From positions 124,001-188,000 of the forward strand of contig JAKGDA010000024.1 of the NCBI GenBank assembly GCA_021596325.1: DNA of 64,000 nucleotides, given 5' to 3'. Source of the DNA: Parafenestella ontariensis. Taxonomy: Eukaryota; Ascomycota; Dothideomycetes; Pleosporales; Cucurbitariaceae. Below are positions 32,821 to 44,318 of this stretch, in pieces. The notes under the pieces were generated by a model that saw nothing but the letters and a program-made list of their open reading frames with translations, searched no databases and was not told where the DNA came from. Made by a program: the position numbers and the translations under genes. Numbering within the stretch: position 1 is the stretch's first letter; each line of letters starts with the position of its first letter.

Positions 32821-33768
32821 CTAGCAGCAACCACCGCCGGATCCGTTTTGCACACCCTGGCCTTGCCCAATGGGAACTGTGGGCTTGGTGTTGGCGGTTG
32901 TGGTTCCCATGCGCTCCTTGATCTGGCGGGCCATGGTCAGGAAAGCTTGCTCGACGTTGGTGGCGCTCTTTGCGGAGGTCTCGAGGAAGGGGATGCCGAG
33001 GCTGTCTGCGAATTCCTATGCAATCGTTAGACTCTATGAGTCGGTATAGCGTAGAGCCAGTAGATAGGTACCTTTGCGACGGTGTACTCGACGACCTTCT
33101 TGTCCGCCATATCGGACTTGTTGCCAACCAACAGCTTGTTGACGCCCTCAGTAGCGTATCGGTCAATCTCCTGTAGCCACTGCTTCACGTTGTTGAAAGA
33201 GTCCATATCGGTGACATCGTAGACGACGCAGATACCGTGGGCGCCGCGGTAGTACGAGGATGTGATGGTACGGAATCGCTCCTGGCCAGCTGTGTCCCAC
33301 TACCATCGCAGTCAGCACCACATGTTGCCTTTCATATTTCAAGAGGACGCACAATCTGTAGCTTCACGGTCTTGCCATCGAGTTCAATAGTGCGGATTTT
33401 CTGGGACATGTTAGCCTATCAAAGGCCTAGGCAGCGAGTGGGAAGCTGGACGCACGAAGTCGACACCGATTGTCGAGATGTAGCTCTCTGTGTATGTATC
33501 GTCGGCAAAACGGAGGAGCAAGCAAGACTTTCCAACACCAGAGTCACCGATGAGGAGGAGCTTGAAGAGGTAGTCGTATCTATTGCGCAGCATGCGGTCA
33601 GCGAGGATGTTCGATAACAGGGCCAGCAGCGTCGACACTGTGGATATTGCGCGGAAGTGACTCTGCAGGCGCCAAAGTTAGCATATTCTAGGCATACAAT
33701 CGATATCACGATTCTTTGGACTGTGGCGGTGGGAATCGGGCGGAGGTTACGTACCACTCAGGATTCAT
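32821..33768 (-). CDS. YPT1: Rab1-family GTPase Ypt1
   Basis: This 201-residue Rab GTPase is needed for ER-to-Golgi traffic and autophagy. I assembled five exons: 33768-33758, 33579-33456, 33400-33353, 33299-33072 and 33015-32821. Exon 1 is only 11 nt (MNPE); splicing at GTGGTA, not at the stronger-looking GTACGT seven bases on, restores [15 protein letters not shown]. The nucleotide-binding motifs are perfect: GDSGVGKS, switch [23 protein letters not shown] and ETSAK. The C-terminus GSGGGCC carries two prenylated cysteines. Intron 1 is 178 bp and the others are 53-56 bp. There is no ambiguity about identity; only the first splice site needed a decision. Confidence 0.97.
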
Positions 33769-34374
33769 ATTGGCGATGTTGCGAAGGGAGAGATGTAGGT
33801 GGGGCTGGTGTATATAGGTCTAGCTGGTACCGGAGGTACGAGTCGTGGGGTATCGTGTGTCGCTGGGGTGGATGGTGTGAAGTAAGGTTGATGAGGTGCA
33901 GCGGCTTGGATACCAGGTGTGAAGGACTTGGCATTCAGCCCCAGTCCGTGGTCACAAGTCGCCGTTGGCCGTTGAGCCTAGGAACATCACATTCACGACG
34001 TCGTCTGCTGCCTGGTTCACTCCAGCAAGGCGACTGGTACACTGCCTGACGTGTGACTTTGTCTTTGTGCCTTTTGTCATTTCCTGACGCAAGCACCACG
34101 ATTTACATATGAGATGGCGGTGGATGATGCGCAGCACGTGACCCAGATCTCCATGGGTCAGCACAGGGTACTACGCAACATCGCCAAACAGTTTACGAAA
34201 GTAGCTAGTGGCTACAGCTTTGTGAGAATGGAGAATTTTGTGTATTTCGCTCGAAGCAATATGCGACCCTTTATACGTCGTTGACCTCGACGCAAGCCGC
34301 CAACCAGATCTAAAGCACCTGTAACCCCAGATTCGACATATATTACAGACATCCGCGCAACCCAGTACTATACA
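33769..34374. other. Intergenic region: YPT1 promoter and GGC1 3' flank
   Basis: This is 606 bp of flanking sequence upstream of the YPT1 start. A stretch at 33788-33860 is rich in GGTRTA-like words, but I see no defined element. Confidence 0.4.
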
Positions 34375-35532
34375 TTACATGACCTTGCCAAAGGCAGGGA
34401 TAAGAGTCTGAGCCAACCAGAACGAGAAGACAAGTTTGGGTCCGGTCATGAGAAGCTTGGGTGTCAGTCCCTTGAAAAAGGAGGTAAATCCTTCGTGCTT
34501 CATCATGTTGGAGACAATCCTGAAACCACTCTCGGGGTTCTCGAAGTTCTTGTTCTGAATTCGGGTCTTGATGACGTCGAGGGGAGCAGAGACGATGAGC
34601 GAGGCACTGGCACCGGCGATCGAGGCAACGAAGTTCTGCGACCAGGAAGCGGAGTTGTAATCGGTGAGCTTGTAGAGGTATTCCTTGGCTGCTGCAGAAC
34701 CACCGAAGAGCTGGTATAATGTCAGATCTAAATCATGCTGTAGTGGGTGACTTCAACATACCGCAAATGAGCCGGGTGCATTTCGTGCTGCTGTCCATCC
34801 CCAACCACGGTACAGTCCAAACCCTTCATCAGCTATGATCTTGAACAGTCCGCGTCCTCTAAAAGCCTCTGGGTTGGTTTGTCGCTTGATTTTGAGCACG
34901 TCCAACGGTAGGAGGACGATTTCACCGATGCCAATCAGGGAACCTGCAGTCGCGTGCATGATCGCTTTGCCATTGCCCTTGCCGAATGTGCGGTCGAAGC
35001 TATCGCCGTGATGTTGCGCTAGGTAGTCCCTTACGAATGGCTGACCACCATATTTATATACTCGTTGAAGCACCTGTCACTGTCAACTCATGTTCGCATG
35101 CAGTCGCAGAGGACACATACTTTATATGCCGCTGCGTATCCGAGACCGGGGAACAGAGAGAAAAATCGACCGGCGACCGAGGCCGAGGCCGCGTCCCTGA
35201 AGACGACCTTGTTCAAGTGTGATGCCGATTGGATCTAATCAAGTCTCGAATCAGACGTGGTTGAGGGCATATTGTGACAAGAAGGCGCACCTTGCCCTGG
35301 TTACTCATTAACCGCTTCGCGGTGGTGTCCACGGGGTGGAAAACCATGAGCTCTGCAATTCCCGCACATCCTGTCGCTGTCAGCTGTTGTCTCAGTAGTC
35401 GCAATCAATGCACATACCTGCACCCAAAACCCTGGCTGTGTTGGACTCCCTCTTGTATACCTTTGCCGACGAATTGGTACCAGCAGCAGCTTGCGCAATC
35501 TTCGCTGCAGCTTCCGATGGTGTGGGCGCCAT
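34375..35532 (-). CDS. GGC1: Mitochondrial GTP/GDP carrier
   Basis: This 318-residue inner-membrane carrier exchanges GTP for GDP and affects iron homeostasis in yeast. The five exons are 35532-35418, 35370-35291, 35234-35121, 35073-34762 and 34710-34375, with introns of 47-56 bp. The three carrier repeats show their Px[DE]xx[KR] signatures: HPVDTTAKR, LPLDVLKIKR and APLDVIKTR. The match to yeast Ggc1 is high over FFSLFPGLGYAAAYKVLQ, AGSLIGIGEIVLLPLDVL and GWGWTAARNAPGSFALFGG, which settles the identity among mitochondrial carriers. An extra 30 residues at the N-terminus, rich in Ala and Thr, are typical of filamentous fungi. The ATG at 35532 is preferred; the open frame extends further upstream but without conserved sequence. 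Confidence 0.96.
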
Positions 35533-35935
35533 TGCGACCGAATTAGAAGGATTAATAGACGAGTAGGAAGTGCAGCAGCGCAGGGCAATTGGGGTAGCGA
35601 TGAACGAGAACCAGGAGCTGACGATAAGATGCTCAACAACCGCGACCAAAAAAATGACGGGGAAGCGACACCGCTCACGCCAAGCCACTACCCTGCACGC
35701 AATCCTGGGGATTCGATTCTGCCTGTAGTTTATCACGACCTCACGCAACAATTCCCGCTTTACTCATAACCATTGAGCTATACCTATCTCATTGTGTTCA
35801 CTGTGTTCTGTCGGGCTAATGTGCTTATCTAATTGCGAGTCGACACTACATTCTTTTCGGACCTGTTTGCCTAGAAACATTGTCCGTTTCAGTCACCGAT
35901 TCTTTTCTTCCTATACTCCTCCTCGCTAAGTCACC
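35533..35935. other. Intergenic region
   Basis: This is the promoter of GGC1 and the 3' flank of the SDR gene. Nothing distinct was seen. Confidence 0.4.
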
Positions 35936-36844
35936 TCAGGCATCCGGATTGTAGTATTGCCTCCAATTGTGTAGTTCCTTGAAGCCCAAGACTTCCCTAA
36001 TCTTCTTATTGCTCAATGGCGCTTCCCACTCTCCCATCTCCCTCGTAACCGGAGTCTTGGGCGCCCACTGCTCCAGAAATTGCCTCGTCGGGAATGTCGC
36101 TGTAATTGTATCATTCGTGGCATTGAAGACCTGGAAACCCAGGCCATCCTTCTCCACACATAAGTGACAGATCTGGCCGAGGTCGCGAGCATCGATGTAG
36201 CTCCAAGCATTCCGTTTCCGAACTTGTGGATTGTTGATGTACTTGGGAAAGTCGCGCGCATACTCATGTGGTTCAATCACATTGCCGATGCGGAGAGCAT
36301 ATATGTCTGCATCGAAGCGCCGAGCGAAACCACGAGCTACGCGTTCGCCGCAGAGTTTGGAGATAGCGTACGTGTCCATTGGGTTTACGTCTGCATCCTC
36401 ATCTAGCGGGAACGCAGTATACTCCTGATCGCCTTGGCCGAAGCACACTTCGTACGTTGTCTCGCTGGATGCGATGATGATCTTTCTTACGCCCAGTTTG
36501 CAGGCCGCTTCAATGACATTGTAGGTTGACGTGACGTTGGCTGCATAGCATGCATTGTCAGGAACTAGCATATTCCGAGCATATGCTGCGAAGTGGATGA
36601 CTGCGTCTGGCGGTCCTGCGTTGTTTGGCCCTTCGTAGTCGCTGAAATTGAAGTGGGTAGTGAGGGCGTTGAAGACTTGTCCGCTATCTGTGAGGTCGGT
36701 CTTGAGTGTGAAGACTCCAGCGGTCGGGTCCGGAAAGTCTGTCAGGTCAAGGTTGAGGACCTCGTAGCCTCTCTTGATGAGCTCTGGGATAACATGACGT
36801 CCGGCTTTTCCTGATCCACCTGTAAAGACAACTCGCTTTGGCAT
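35936..36844 (-). CDS. NAD-dependent epimerase/dehydratase (extended SDR)
   Basis: This intronless 302-residue enzyme has an N-terminal Rossmann motif TGGSGKAG (about residues 8-15), an NAD-type acidic residue at the end of strand 2 (NLDLTD) and IHFAAYA at strand 4. It also has the catalytic Ser region IIIASSETTYE and the YxxxK pair in TYAISK, then RIGNVIEP in the substrate domain. This is the layout of the extended short-chain dehydrogenases that act on nucleotide sugars or uronic acids. The short length and absence of a sugar-nucleotide-binding insertion suggest a uronate-dehydrogenase-like or related activity, but this is a guess. It is divergent from the mitochondrial gene at 37165 (320 bp). 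Confidence 0.9.
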   Translation of the reverse strand: MPKRVVFTGGSGKAGRHVIPELIKRGYEVLNLDLTDFPDPTAGVFTLKTDLTDSGQVFNALTTHFNFSDYEGPNNAGPPDAVIHFAAYARNMLVPDNACYAANVTSTYNVIEAACKLGVRKIIIASSETTYEVCFGQGDQEYTAFPLDEDADVNPMDTYAISKLCGERVARGFARRFDADIYALRIGNVIEPHEYARDFPKYINNPQVRKRNAWSYIDARDLGQICHLCVEKDGLGFQVFNATNDTITATFPTRQFLEQWAPKTPVTREMGEWEAPLSNKKIREVLGFKELHNWRQYYNPDA

Positions 36845-37164
36845 TCTCGAAACTTTGAATCGACAAGCTTTTTGTTAACTTTTGAGGACTCTGGTCACAG
36901 GCAGAAATCAATTGATGATGTTGAGCTCAAATCTTAAAGTTGATGATAGCTAAGCAGGCCTGATCTGGTCGAAAAAGGTAAATTGGTGTAAAGGACAGCG
37001 GCCTCGCAAGAGAAGTCTCGATCTTTATAGGTCTCATCGTCACCAATATTACGATTGTAGCGTCGGAACATCTTCTACAAGCGTCCGCAGACGCGCGGGG
37101 TTGCACGTTGCATTGAGATGTTCTCCCTAACTACGTCACGACCAAATAATACCCCGGCTGTCTT
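36845..37164. promoter_or_regulatory. Divergent promoter region
   Basis: This 320 bp spacer serves the SDR gene (minus) and the mitochondrial NTF2-like gene (plus). No motif cluster is obvious. Confidence 0.4.
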
Positions 37165-38205
37165 ATGGATCCATTTCTTTTCCGCCGACTACTGGCTAGC
37201 ACACTTCGCGACCGTTTCTCCGCAATCACTCCACCTACAACCCATACCGCTCTCTATGGTGGCATACCCCTATCCACACAGATGACCATCGGTCTGATGC
37301 GGCGCTTCTCGAGTTCTGCCCGCACGCAACTTCCCACGCCCTTCGCCCGCTCGCTCACAGCGCCACGGCTCCTTGGCCTGAGGCAGTACCAAAGGACCAT
37401 TACAGACGTCCGGCCACGGCAAGCATCGGTGTCGCGACATTGGTTCACAAGCTCTTCGCCATGTCAGCACCCAGAGCTCGACGAGCGAGAGCAGCAGCGC
37501 CTGAATGAACGCAATCTCAAGCTCGGAAACAGTACGTTTCTACACACTGGAGACAAATAGAACTATATGGCTAATACTATGACAGCCATCAGAGTGCTGC
37601 ACGATCGTCTACCGACGCTACTAGCATCGCCATTGCCGCAAGACATCCTCTCCCCGCACATCAGCCTCCACCTGTTCCCCTCAACGCACCCCCACCTCCC
37701 AACCGTGAGCGGAAAGATCGCATACACAGCAGCGCTATGGACAGCCCCAGTCGCATGGGGTAGGGTGCCTGTAGTTGGCAACGTGAAGCTCAAGATACTG
37801 TCTGAGCGCATGGTGAAGAACGGCGGCACCTCCAAGCCAACGCAACTGCGCAACGAAAAGCTCATTGTCAAATGGCGGACCTGCGGCAAGTCGGACGAAC
37901 AGAAAGAGAACGGGCAGGTCAGCGACGCAGTTGAGAAGATTACGAGCATTGTCGCTGGGTCGAGTCAGCCGCACGAGCAGTTCTCCGGCTTGTTCATCTT
38001 CGAATTCGACGAAGAGGGTCGCATCATCAATCACATCATTGAACATACCGACGAGGGTCGACACTGGGATCAAACTGCCAAAGTTATTAGCGTGACTGAC
38101 TGGCTCCTGGGACGAGCATGGGGAAGGCACGAAACGGGCAGTCCCAGCCTCGCGTTTGTGAGATGCTGGAGAGAGAAGCCCGGGCGTTGTAGGGGAGACC
38201 GGTGA
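37165..38205 (+). CDS. Predicted mitochondrial NTF2/SnoaL-like protein
   Basis: This 328-residue protein has exons 37165-37531 and 37586-38205 (54 bp intron with CTAATACTATGACAG at its 3' end). The N-terminal 110 residues are rich in Arg, Ser and Thr with almost no acidic residues, which fits a mitochondrial presequence. A second in-frame Met (at 37282) begins an equally good presequence ending RRFSSSAR. The folded part looks like an NTF2/SnoaL-type cone: ISLHLFPSTHPHLP, TAALWTAPVAWG, an unusual polar insert, then FSGLFIFEFDEEGRIINHIIEH, the typical strand-turn-strand end of this fold. I do not know its function or ligand. Fungal relatives are annotated as hypothetical mitochondrial proteins. 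Confidence 0.72.
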
Positions 38206-39199
38206 CACACAACCCAAGCCAACGCATAGCATATGAAGATTTCTGGAGAGCGAAGAGGAGGAGAATAATGGAGATCCGAGCCAGGGCGTCAGTGTGCAGA
38301 CATGCAGGACCTCTCCCCTCTACCTATACCCGTTGTCGGTATCCGTCGACCACCTTTGATCAAACCTCTGCAGCAAGGCTGCTAATTCGGACCCTGTTTC
38401 GAGCATGTTGATTTTGTGTAAATATCTGAAACACAGCCGGGTCTGTCACCACTCTGTCTGTATAATGTGTGTAACCAAGTAGTTGTGTTGGCTTGTAGGA
38501 TAGTGACACCAGGCTGAGCAGCGTCACTGGGCAGCTTGGATGTATTCGCGCAACAATACATTTCATACTTGACAATTACAAGAATTGCTTGGTTGAGACT
38601 TCTCTGTGGACTCTTGTAAGAAGGCACCAGAGCTGCGAGAGGCTGCAGTAAGCCTCGCATACTGGAGCCTGGAGGTCGTCCAGCCAGCCAGCCAGCCAGC
38701 CAACGGCCAATTCGCATAATTCGCTGTCGCATCTGGAACGCGGAGAAAGCAGTCACATGCTAGCAATGGACTCGGTAGCGCAAATGGGCGCGGGATAGAT
38801 GCATGAGACAACAGACAGCGTGGCTGATTCGTACAACGTACGCTGACAGCTGCTGTGTCTATCCAATGACGGGCGGCCAGAGCATCGGCCAAGCGACTAA
38901 TGTAGCTTCGGAGCTAGCAGCGTCGACGACGAGGATGGTGTTCCGGCGCATCAATCTCCCTGCTGAACATCGTCCAACATCTCTAGCCATCTCTACTCTC
39001 GCCCGGAGCTGCGGCCGTCCATCGCTGTTGTCGAGCAGTCCTGCGCCGCCTAGCCGCCCGCCGCCAGCCTCTCGACTTTCCACCGTCGCCCGGCTGCCCA
39101 CAGCTTCCCCGCGCTATTCACGACAGCGCCGGGAGCTGCAGCCTCATTGCAGGCGCCTGCCTTCATCCTCGACCTCCATCGCCTGCCCGTCCCACCACC
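38206..39199. other. 1 kb intergenic region upstream of EDE1
   Basis: This is mostly promoter and 5' leader of EDE1. It contains a CAGC microsatellite at 38681-38702. Open frames on both strands near 38803-39279 overlap the EDE1 start and have no similarity. Confidence 0.4.
38681..38702. repeat. CAGC tetranucleotide microsatellite
   Basis: Five perfect CAGC units plus a partial one stand in intergenic sequence. This is a simple replication-slippage repeat. Confidence 0.85.
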
Positions 39200-42100
39200 A
39201 TGGCCGACCTCTCCGCGAGCGGGGAATTGAGTATGCTGCTCCTGCCCGCTGTCAGCACATGCCTCGCCGTGCAAGCTAACCCGCCGCAGACCAGCCCATC
39301 CTCAACCTCACCCCCGAGGAAAAGCGCGTCTTCCAGTACCTCTTCCAGCAGGCCGACACAGAAAAGCTCGGCGTCATAACAGGCGAGATTGCCGTCAAGT
39401 TCTTCGAGCGCACCAAGCTCGCGCCCGCCGTCCTGGGCGAAATATGGCAGATTGCAGACACGGAGAACCGCGGTCTCTTGACCATGGCCGGCTTCTGCCA
39501 GGTCCTGCGCCTGATCGGACACTACCAGGCTGGCAGAGATCCCGCCCCCGAGCTTGCTTTCAGACGTAATCCATCTCCAACCCCTCCTCACAACACGCGC
39601 TAATGTCTGTGCAGCTGCGCCGCTGCCCAAGTTTGAGGGCCTGAACATTCCATCCGCACCTCCTCCAGCAGCTCCAGGCTTCTCTCCGCAGACTACCGGC
39701 CCCATACAACCTCAGATGAGCGGCAACGGCCCCATCCGGGTGCCTCCGCTGGTGCCCGCCAAAGCTTCCGAGTACGCTGGCCTGTTCGAGAAGTCAGGGG
39801 CTGTCAATGGAGTTCTTTCTGGTAATATTCCCCTCAGGCTTTAGCACGACAGTGGACTGACCTTACTCCAGGCGAGAACGCGAAAGAAATCTTCGAAAAG
39901 GCCAGACTCCCCAACGAGGTCCTCGGGCGCATATGGAATCTTTCAGACACGGAGCAGCGCGGAGCCCTCAACGTCACAGAATTCATCATCGCTATGCACA
40001 TGCTGGCATCCTACCGAACCGGCAACATGAAGGCACTGCCGAATGCACTACCTCCGGGCTTGTACGAAGCCGCGTCTCGTAGGGGCGTCCTCCCACCTCC
40101 ACCCGGCCGTCCAGATCATACTGCCTCCATACCCCGTCAGTTCAGCGGCCAACCAAGCGTCCCACAAACACAAAGCCCCCTCGGACGATCGCCATTCGGG
40201 GTACCGCCCCCATCAGCGCAACCCACCGGCAGTGATTGGCTCATCAGCCCACAAGAGAAGGCTTCGTACGATAACCTGTTCAAGGGAGTCGATACAATGG
40301 GTCGTGGCTTCATCACTGGAGACCAGGCAGTGCGCTTCTTCAGTGACTCGGGCCTACCAGAAGACGTCCTTGCTGGAATATGGGACCTTGCAGACATCAA
40401 CTCGGAAGGTCAACTATCCAAGGATGAGTTCGCCGTTGCCATGTACTTGATTCGACAGCAGCGGAAGGGAGACCAGCTTCCTACGACATTGCCGCCGCAA
40501 CTGATTCCGCCGAGTCTGCGCACTGCTGCCAACCAGGCAGTACCAGTTTCTGCCCCTCAGCCTGCCCCTCCCGTTGTTCGCGCTCCCCAGCCCAAATCCG
40601 CCGCGGACGATCTATTTGGCTTGGATGCATTCTCAGCCCCTGCACCTGCACCCCAGCAATTGCCACAGTCCACCGGCGGCTCGGCTTCATTCAGCAAGCC
40701 CTTTGACAATGACCCATTTTCCAGCAAGGCCGCTTCTCCGACCTCGCCACATCCCTTCCAACCAGTGCCGCGCAACCCTGCCTCTACCTTCAAACCCTTC
40801 ATGCCCAGTTCGTCCTTTGGGCAGACTCTCACTTCTCACTCAACAGGCCAATCGGGGACTTCAGGCGTACAGTCTCGCGCTCCACCATCGGCCATGGACG
40901 ACTTGTTAGGCGGCGAGAATGACGCCGAGATCAATAAGAAGTTAACACAAGACTCGACCGAGCTGGCCAACATGTCGAACCAAATGACCACATTGCGAAA
41001 TCAGATGCAGGAGGTGCAGAACAAGAAGGTAACGACTGAAAGTGACCTCAACAGTGTCAATACTCAAAAGCGTGATCTCGAGCTTCGCTTGTCGCAGTTC
41101 AAGACCCAGTATGAACAAGAGGTCAAGGCAGTCAAGGCATTAGAGGATCGTCTTGCCAGCTCCCGCAATGAAACCCGAAAGCTGCAGCAGGATCTAGCGA
41201 TGATCGAAGGAACCTACCAAGATCTCCAAAACCAGCACCGCCAAGTAGGAGGCGCCCTCGAGGCTGACCAGCGAGAGAACAATAATCTGAAAGAACGCAT
41301 CCGTCAGATCAACGCTGAGATTGGTCAACTGCGCCCACAACTTGACAAGATGCGCAACGATGCCCGGCAACAGAAGGGAATGGTGGCCATCAACAAGAAA
41401 CAGCTTGCCACCAACGAGGGGGAGCGCGACAAGATCAAGAATGAAATAAGCGATCTCAACAAACAACAAGAAGACGGGTTCCGTAGCCCACAAGCGCAGA
41501 CCCCAAGTGTCGTGAGCCCTGCCGCTTCTACGGCCAGCCACAACACCAACCCTTTCTTCCGCAAGTCACCTCAGCCAACTTCTGAGAATGCCATGTCACC
41601 ATCAGGCTTTGCTCGCGACGGACCCCACAAAGACTTCGATAGTGTCTTTGGCTCCTTTACCTCACCACAGACCACTGCGCCTCCCGTGTCCTTCCGCTCA
41701 GAGAACCAGAACCAAGGACCGAGCTTCTCTGCTCCATCAGGCCAATCTGTTCGCTCTTCCGAAGGTCCAGATGTTCCTACCCCATCTACCTCCCCACCTC
41801 TTTCCACTTACCACGAGTCCCCACGGGGTACCGAACCACCGGCTCCCCCGGAGTCTCGTCAATTCGCCTCCTCATTCTTGCCTCTAAGAGATGCTGTTCC
41901 ACGATCCGACTCGTTCAGCTCATCTGTCAAGGTGTCTGCGCCCGCTAGCAGATATGGTGGCCCAGGTGCTCCTGGTAATGAGACACCTACGATTTCAAAG
42001 GCTTCACCTTCGAGCACTCCTGTACCAGAAAAGCCATCGGTTGAGCGAACTGACACCAACCGGACCGAAACCGATAACTTCAATCCTTCTCTTTTCAACA

Positions 42101-43709
42101 GGAACTTCTCAGCCTCTCCCGTAGCTAGCGTTACTAGCGATACTCAGCGCTCGACTACCAGACCCGAAGACCGGAAAGATGCCTTCTCGAGCTTTGGGGC
42201 ACCATCAGCTGGTCCTGGTCAGGAGATTCCAGGAGCTTTCCCGCGAGAGGCTATCACGCCTCTCCAGCCAACCCAAACCGGAGAGAGCAACCTCAGCGGT
42301 CAAAGCCGCAATAACAATCGTACTGATCCCTTTGGGAGCACTTCTGGTGAACAACCTCGAGGAGGCAAGGATGACTTCGACGCAGCGTTCGCTGGCTTCG
42401 GTCCCAGCCGTCAAAACACTGCTTCTGCGTCTGGCACCAACGGCCCTGCAAATGAGTCCAACAAGTTCAACAAAGAGTTTCCCCCAATTGAGGACCTTGC
42501 GCACGACGACGACAGCGACAGTAATGATGGGCAGGGCTTCGACGACAACTTCACTTCCGCTTCGCCCCATCAGAAGCGCAACAGCGCGGGACAGGACCAA
42601 CAACCACAACAGCAGCGGCCAGGCACTGCCTCGAGTGATGAGCTCTACAGAGCACCGCCCCCAACCACTCGTCTTGATTCGAACCTAAGTGGCTTGCCAT
42701 CACCCGGTGCACAGAAGTCACCGCCGACATATGAGTCGAGCGTCAACCAGACCAGAACCGGCTCGAACCAGTTTCCACCAGAGTTTGGAGGCCTTCTTCC
42801 CTCTCGTGAGGTTCCAAACTCCCCGACTACCGCACAAGGTCCGGAAAAGTCGTTCAACCCTTCGGGTGGTCATGGGGCTGCTCTCTTCGGAGGATCCTCT
42901 TCTAAGCCTGCTACGACTTCGCCGCCCCCTCTAGACACTCCATCATCGACTGTGCCCTCTGACGCATACCACTCCGCTCTTTCCTATGGAACCAATGATA
43001 CAAACAAAGGACCCTCGCCGCCTGCCAACGTGCCTCAACTGGGAAAGTCTGCTTTCAACGACGATTTTGATGCTGGGTTCGATGATTTGGCAGATGCGAA
43101 GGAGGTTGATGACAGGGCTGATGATGACTTTATGTTCTCCTCGCAGCATCGTGATGGCCTTGACGAGTTCAATCCTGTATTCGACTCGCCCGCGGCCTCA
43201 AAATCCAACACGATGGCCTCTCAGCAGACTCCCACCGGCAAGCCGCGCGGTGATGACAGCTTTAGCGACTTTGAGCACTTATCGCAGAGCTTCGGACAAC
43301 CTCAGCAACCACAGCCTGCAGCCTCTGCGCAAGATTGGGATGCCATCTTCTCCAACCTTGAGTCCTCTCAGACCGACAAGGGTTTGCACTCACAGCAAGC
43401 ATCGACTGACTTTGGCAAGTCCGTGTTTGACACTTTAGACAAGGAGGACGCTGTCGCGTCGTCATCTAAGGGAACGCTCTCGCCTCAGCTGCCCCCGCTT
43501 GGTCGTGCCATCAGCTCCGGAACCGAACACGACGATCCTATCTTGAAAAAGTTGACTGGTATGGGATATAATCGCAATGACGCATTGTCTGCTCTTGAGA
43601 AGTTCGATTATGATATCAACAAGGTGAGCAATCCGCCGCCATCTTCGACACAGAATCTAAACTAACTATGGAACAGGCTGCGGACTACTTGACATCTGGT
43701 GGAAAGTAA
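39200..43709 (+). CDS. EDE1: Endocytic scaffold EDE1 (EH-domain, coiled-coil, UBA protein)
   Basis: This 1432-residue early endocytic scaffold, an Eps15-like protein, clusters cargo adaptors at clathrin sites. The exons are 39200-39230, 39290-39565, 39615-39821, 39872-43623 and 43677-43709; introns are 49-59 bp. Three EH domains, which bind NPF peptides, are visible: EH1 about 16-95, EH2 about 150-215 (split by the third intron) and EH3 about 294-370, each with its Ile-Trp-x-Leu/Ile-x-Asp core (IWQIADTE, IWNLSDTE, IWDLADIN). A Pro-rich linker and a coiled coil (about 520-708) follow. Then comes a long disordered Ser/Pro/Gln-rich region with repeated DDFD-type acidic patches and an NPFF motif. 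The C-terminal UBA (about 1392-1432, LTGMGYNRNDALSAL) binds ubiquitinated cargo; its last 10 residues lie in exon 5. Without the last intron the UBA would be cut short. Confidence 0.95.
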
Positions 43710-44318
43710 ACTCACCAAACCTAGTCGAATACCTAGTAGCGTCGATTGCTTTCTTGTACGAGTACATCTGTCCAGCATGGCTTGCCATATTTTTGAGCGT
43801 TTGTTATACGTCGCGCCGATCGTTGCGCCGCTTTCTCTTTAGTCGGTCCTTCTTGTAGTAAAGCATTCATTTTGGAGCGGTGCTCTCCTCGTAGGCGGAT
43901 TAGGTTTATGACCTTGCTCATGCACATACTTCACATCTAATTCAGACTTCTTTTGTTGCTCGAATCAACGCGAAAGACAAGTTAGCGTAAACAATTGATT
44001 TCGCTGCTAACGTGAGTATGATGTCGTATCATGCGTCTGTCGTTTTCTGATCCACCCTGGGGTTGACCTTGGGACACAGCCTCAGTATATGCCAGACTAA
44101 TCCACATTCGGACATCCCGAACCTGCACCGCCTCCAACACTCTGATCTCTGCCTTGAGGTCAGCTATAGAGAGCTCGTATACTTATTTTCACGAATTCCT
44201 TGATGCCTTCGTGAATTACCGTCACAGCAACAACCTTCCCATTTAGTCGGCCAGAAAACTCTTCTCAACATCTACGGCACAACATCAACTCGCAGACAAA
44301 TGTCCAGCACAAGACACC
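43710..44318. other. Intergenic region
   Basis: This is the 3' flank of EDE1 and the promoter of the next gene. An Arg-rich minus-strand frame at 43733-43927 shows no similarity. Nothing else was seen. Confidence 0.4.

Noticed and set aside
41194..41541. Several minus-strand frames of 70-130 codons inside EDE1
   Set aside because: Antisense shadows of a low-complexity, GC-rich coding exon.
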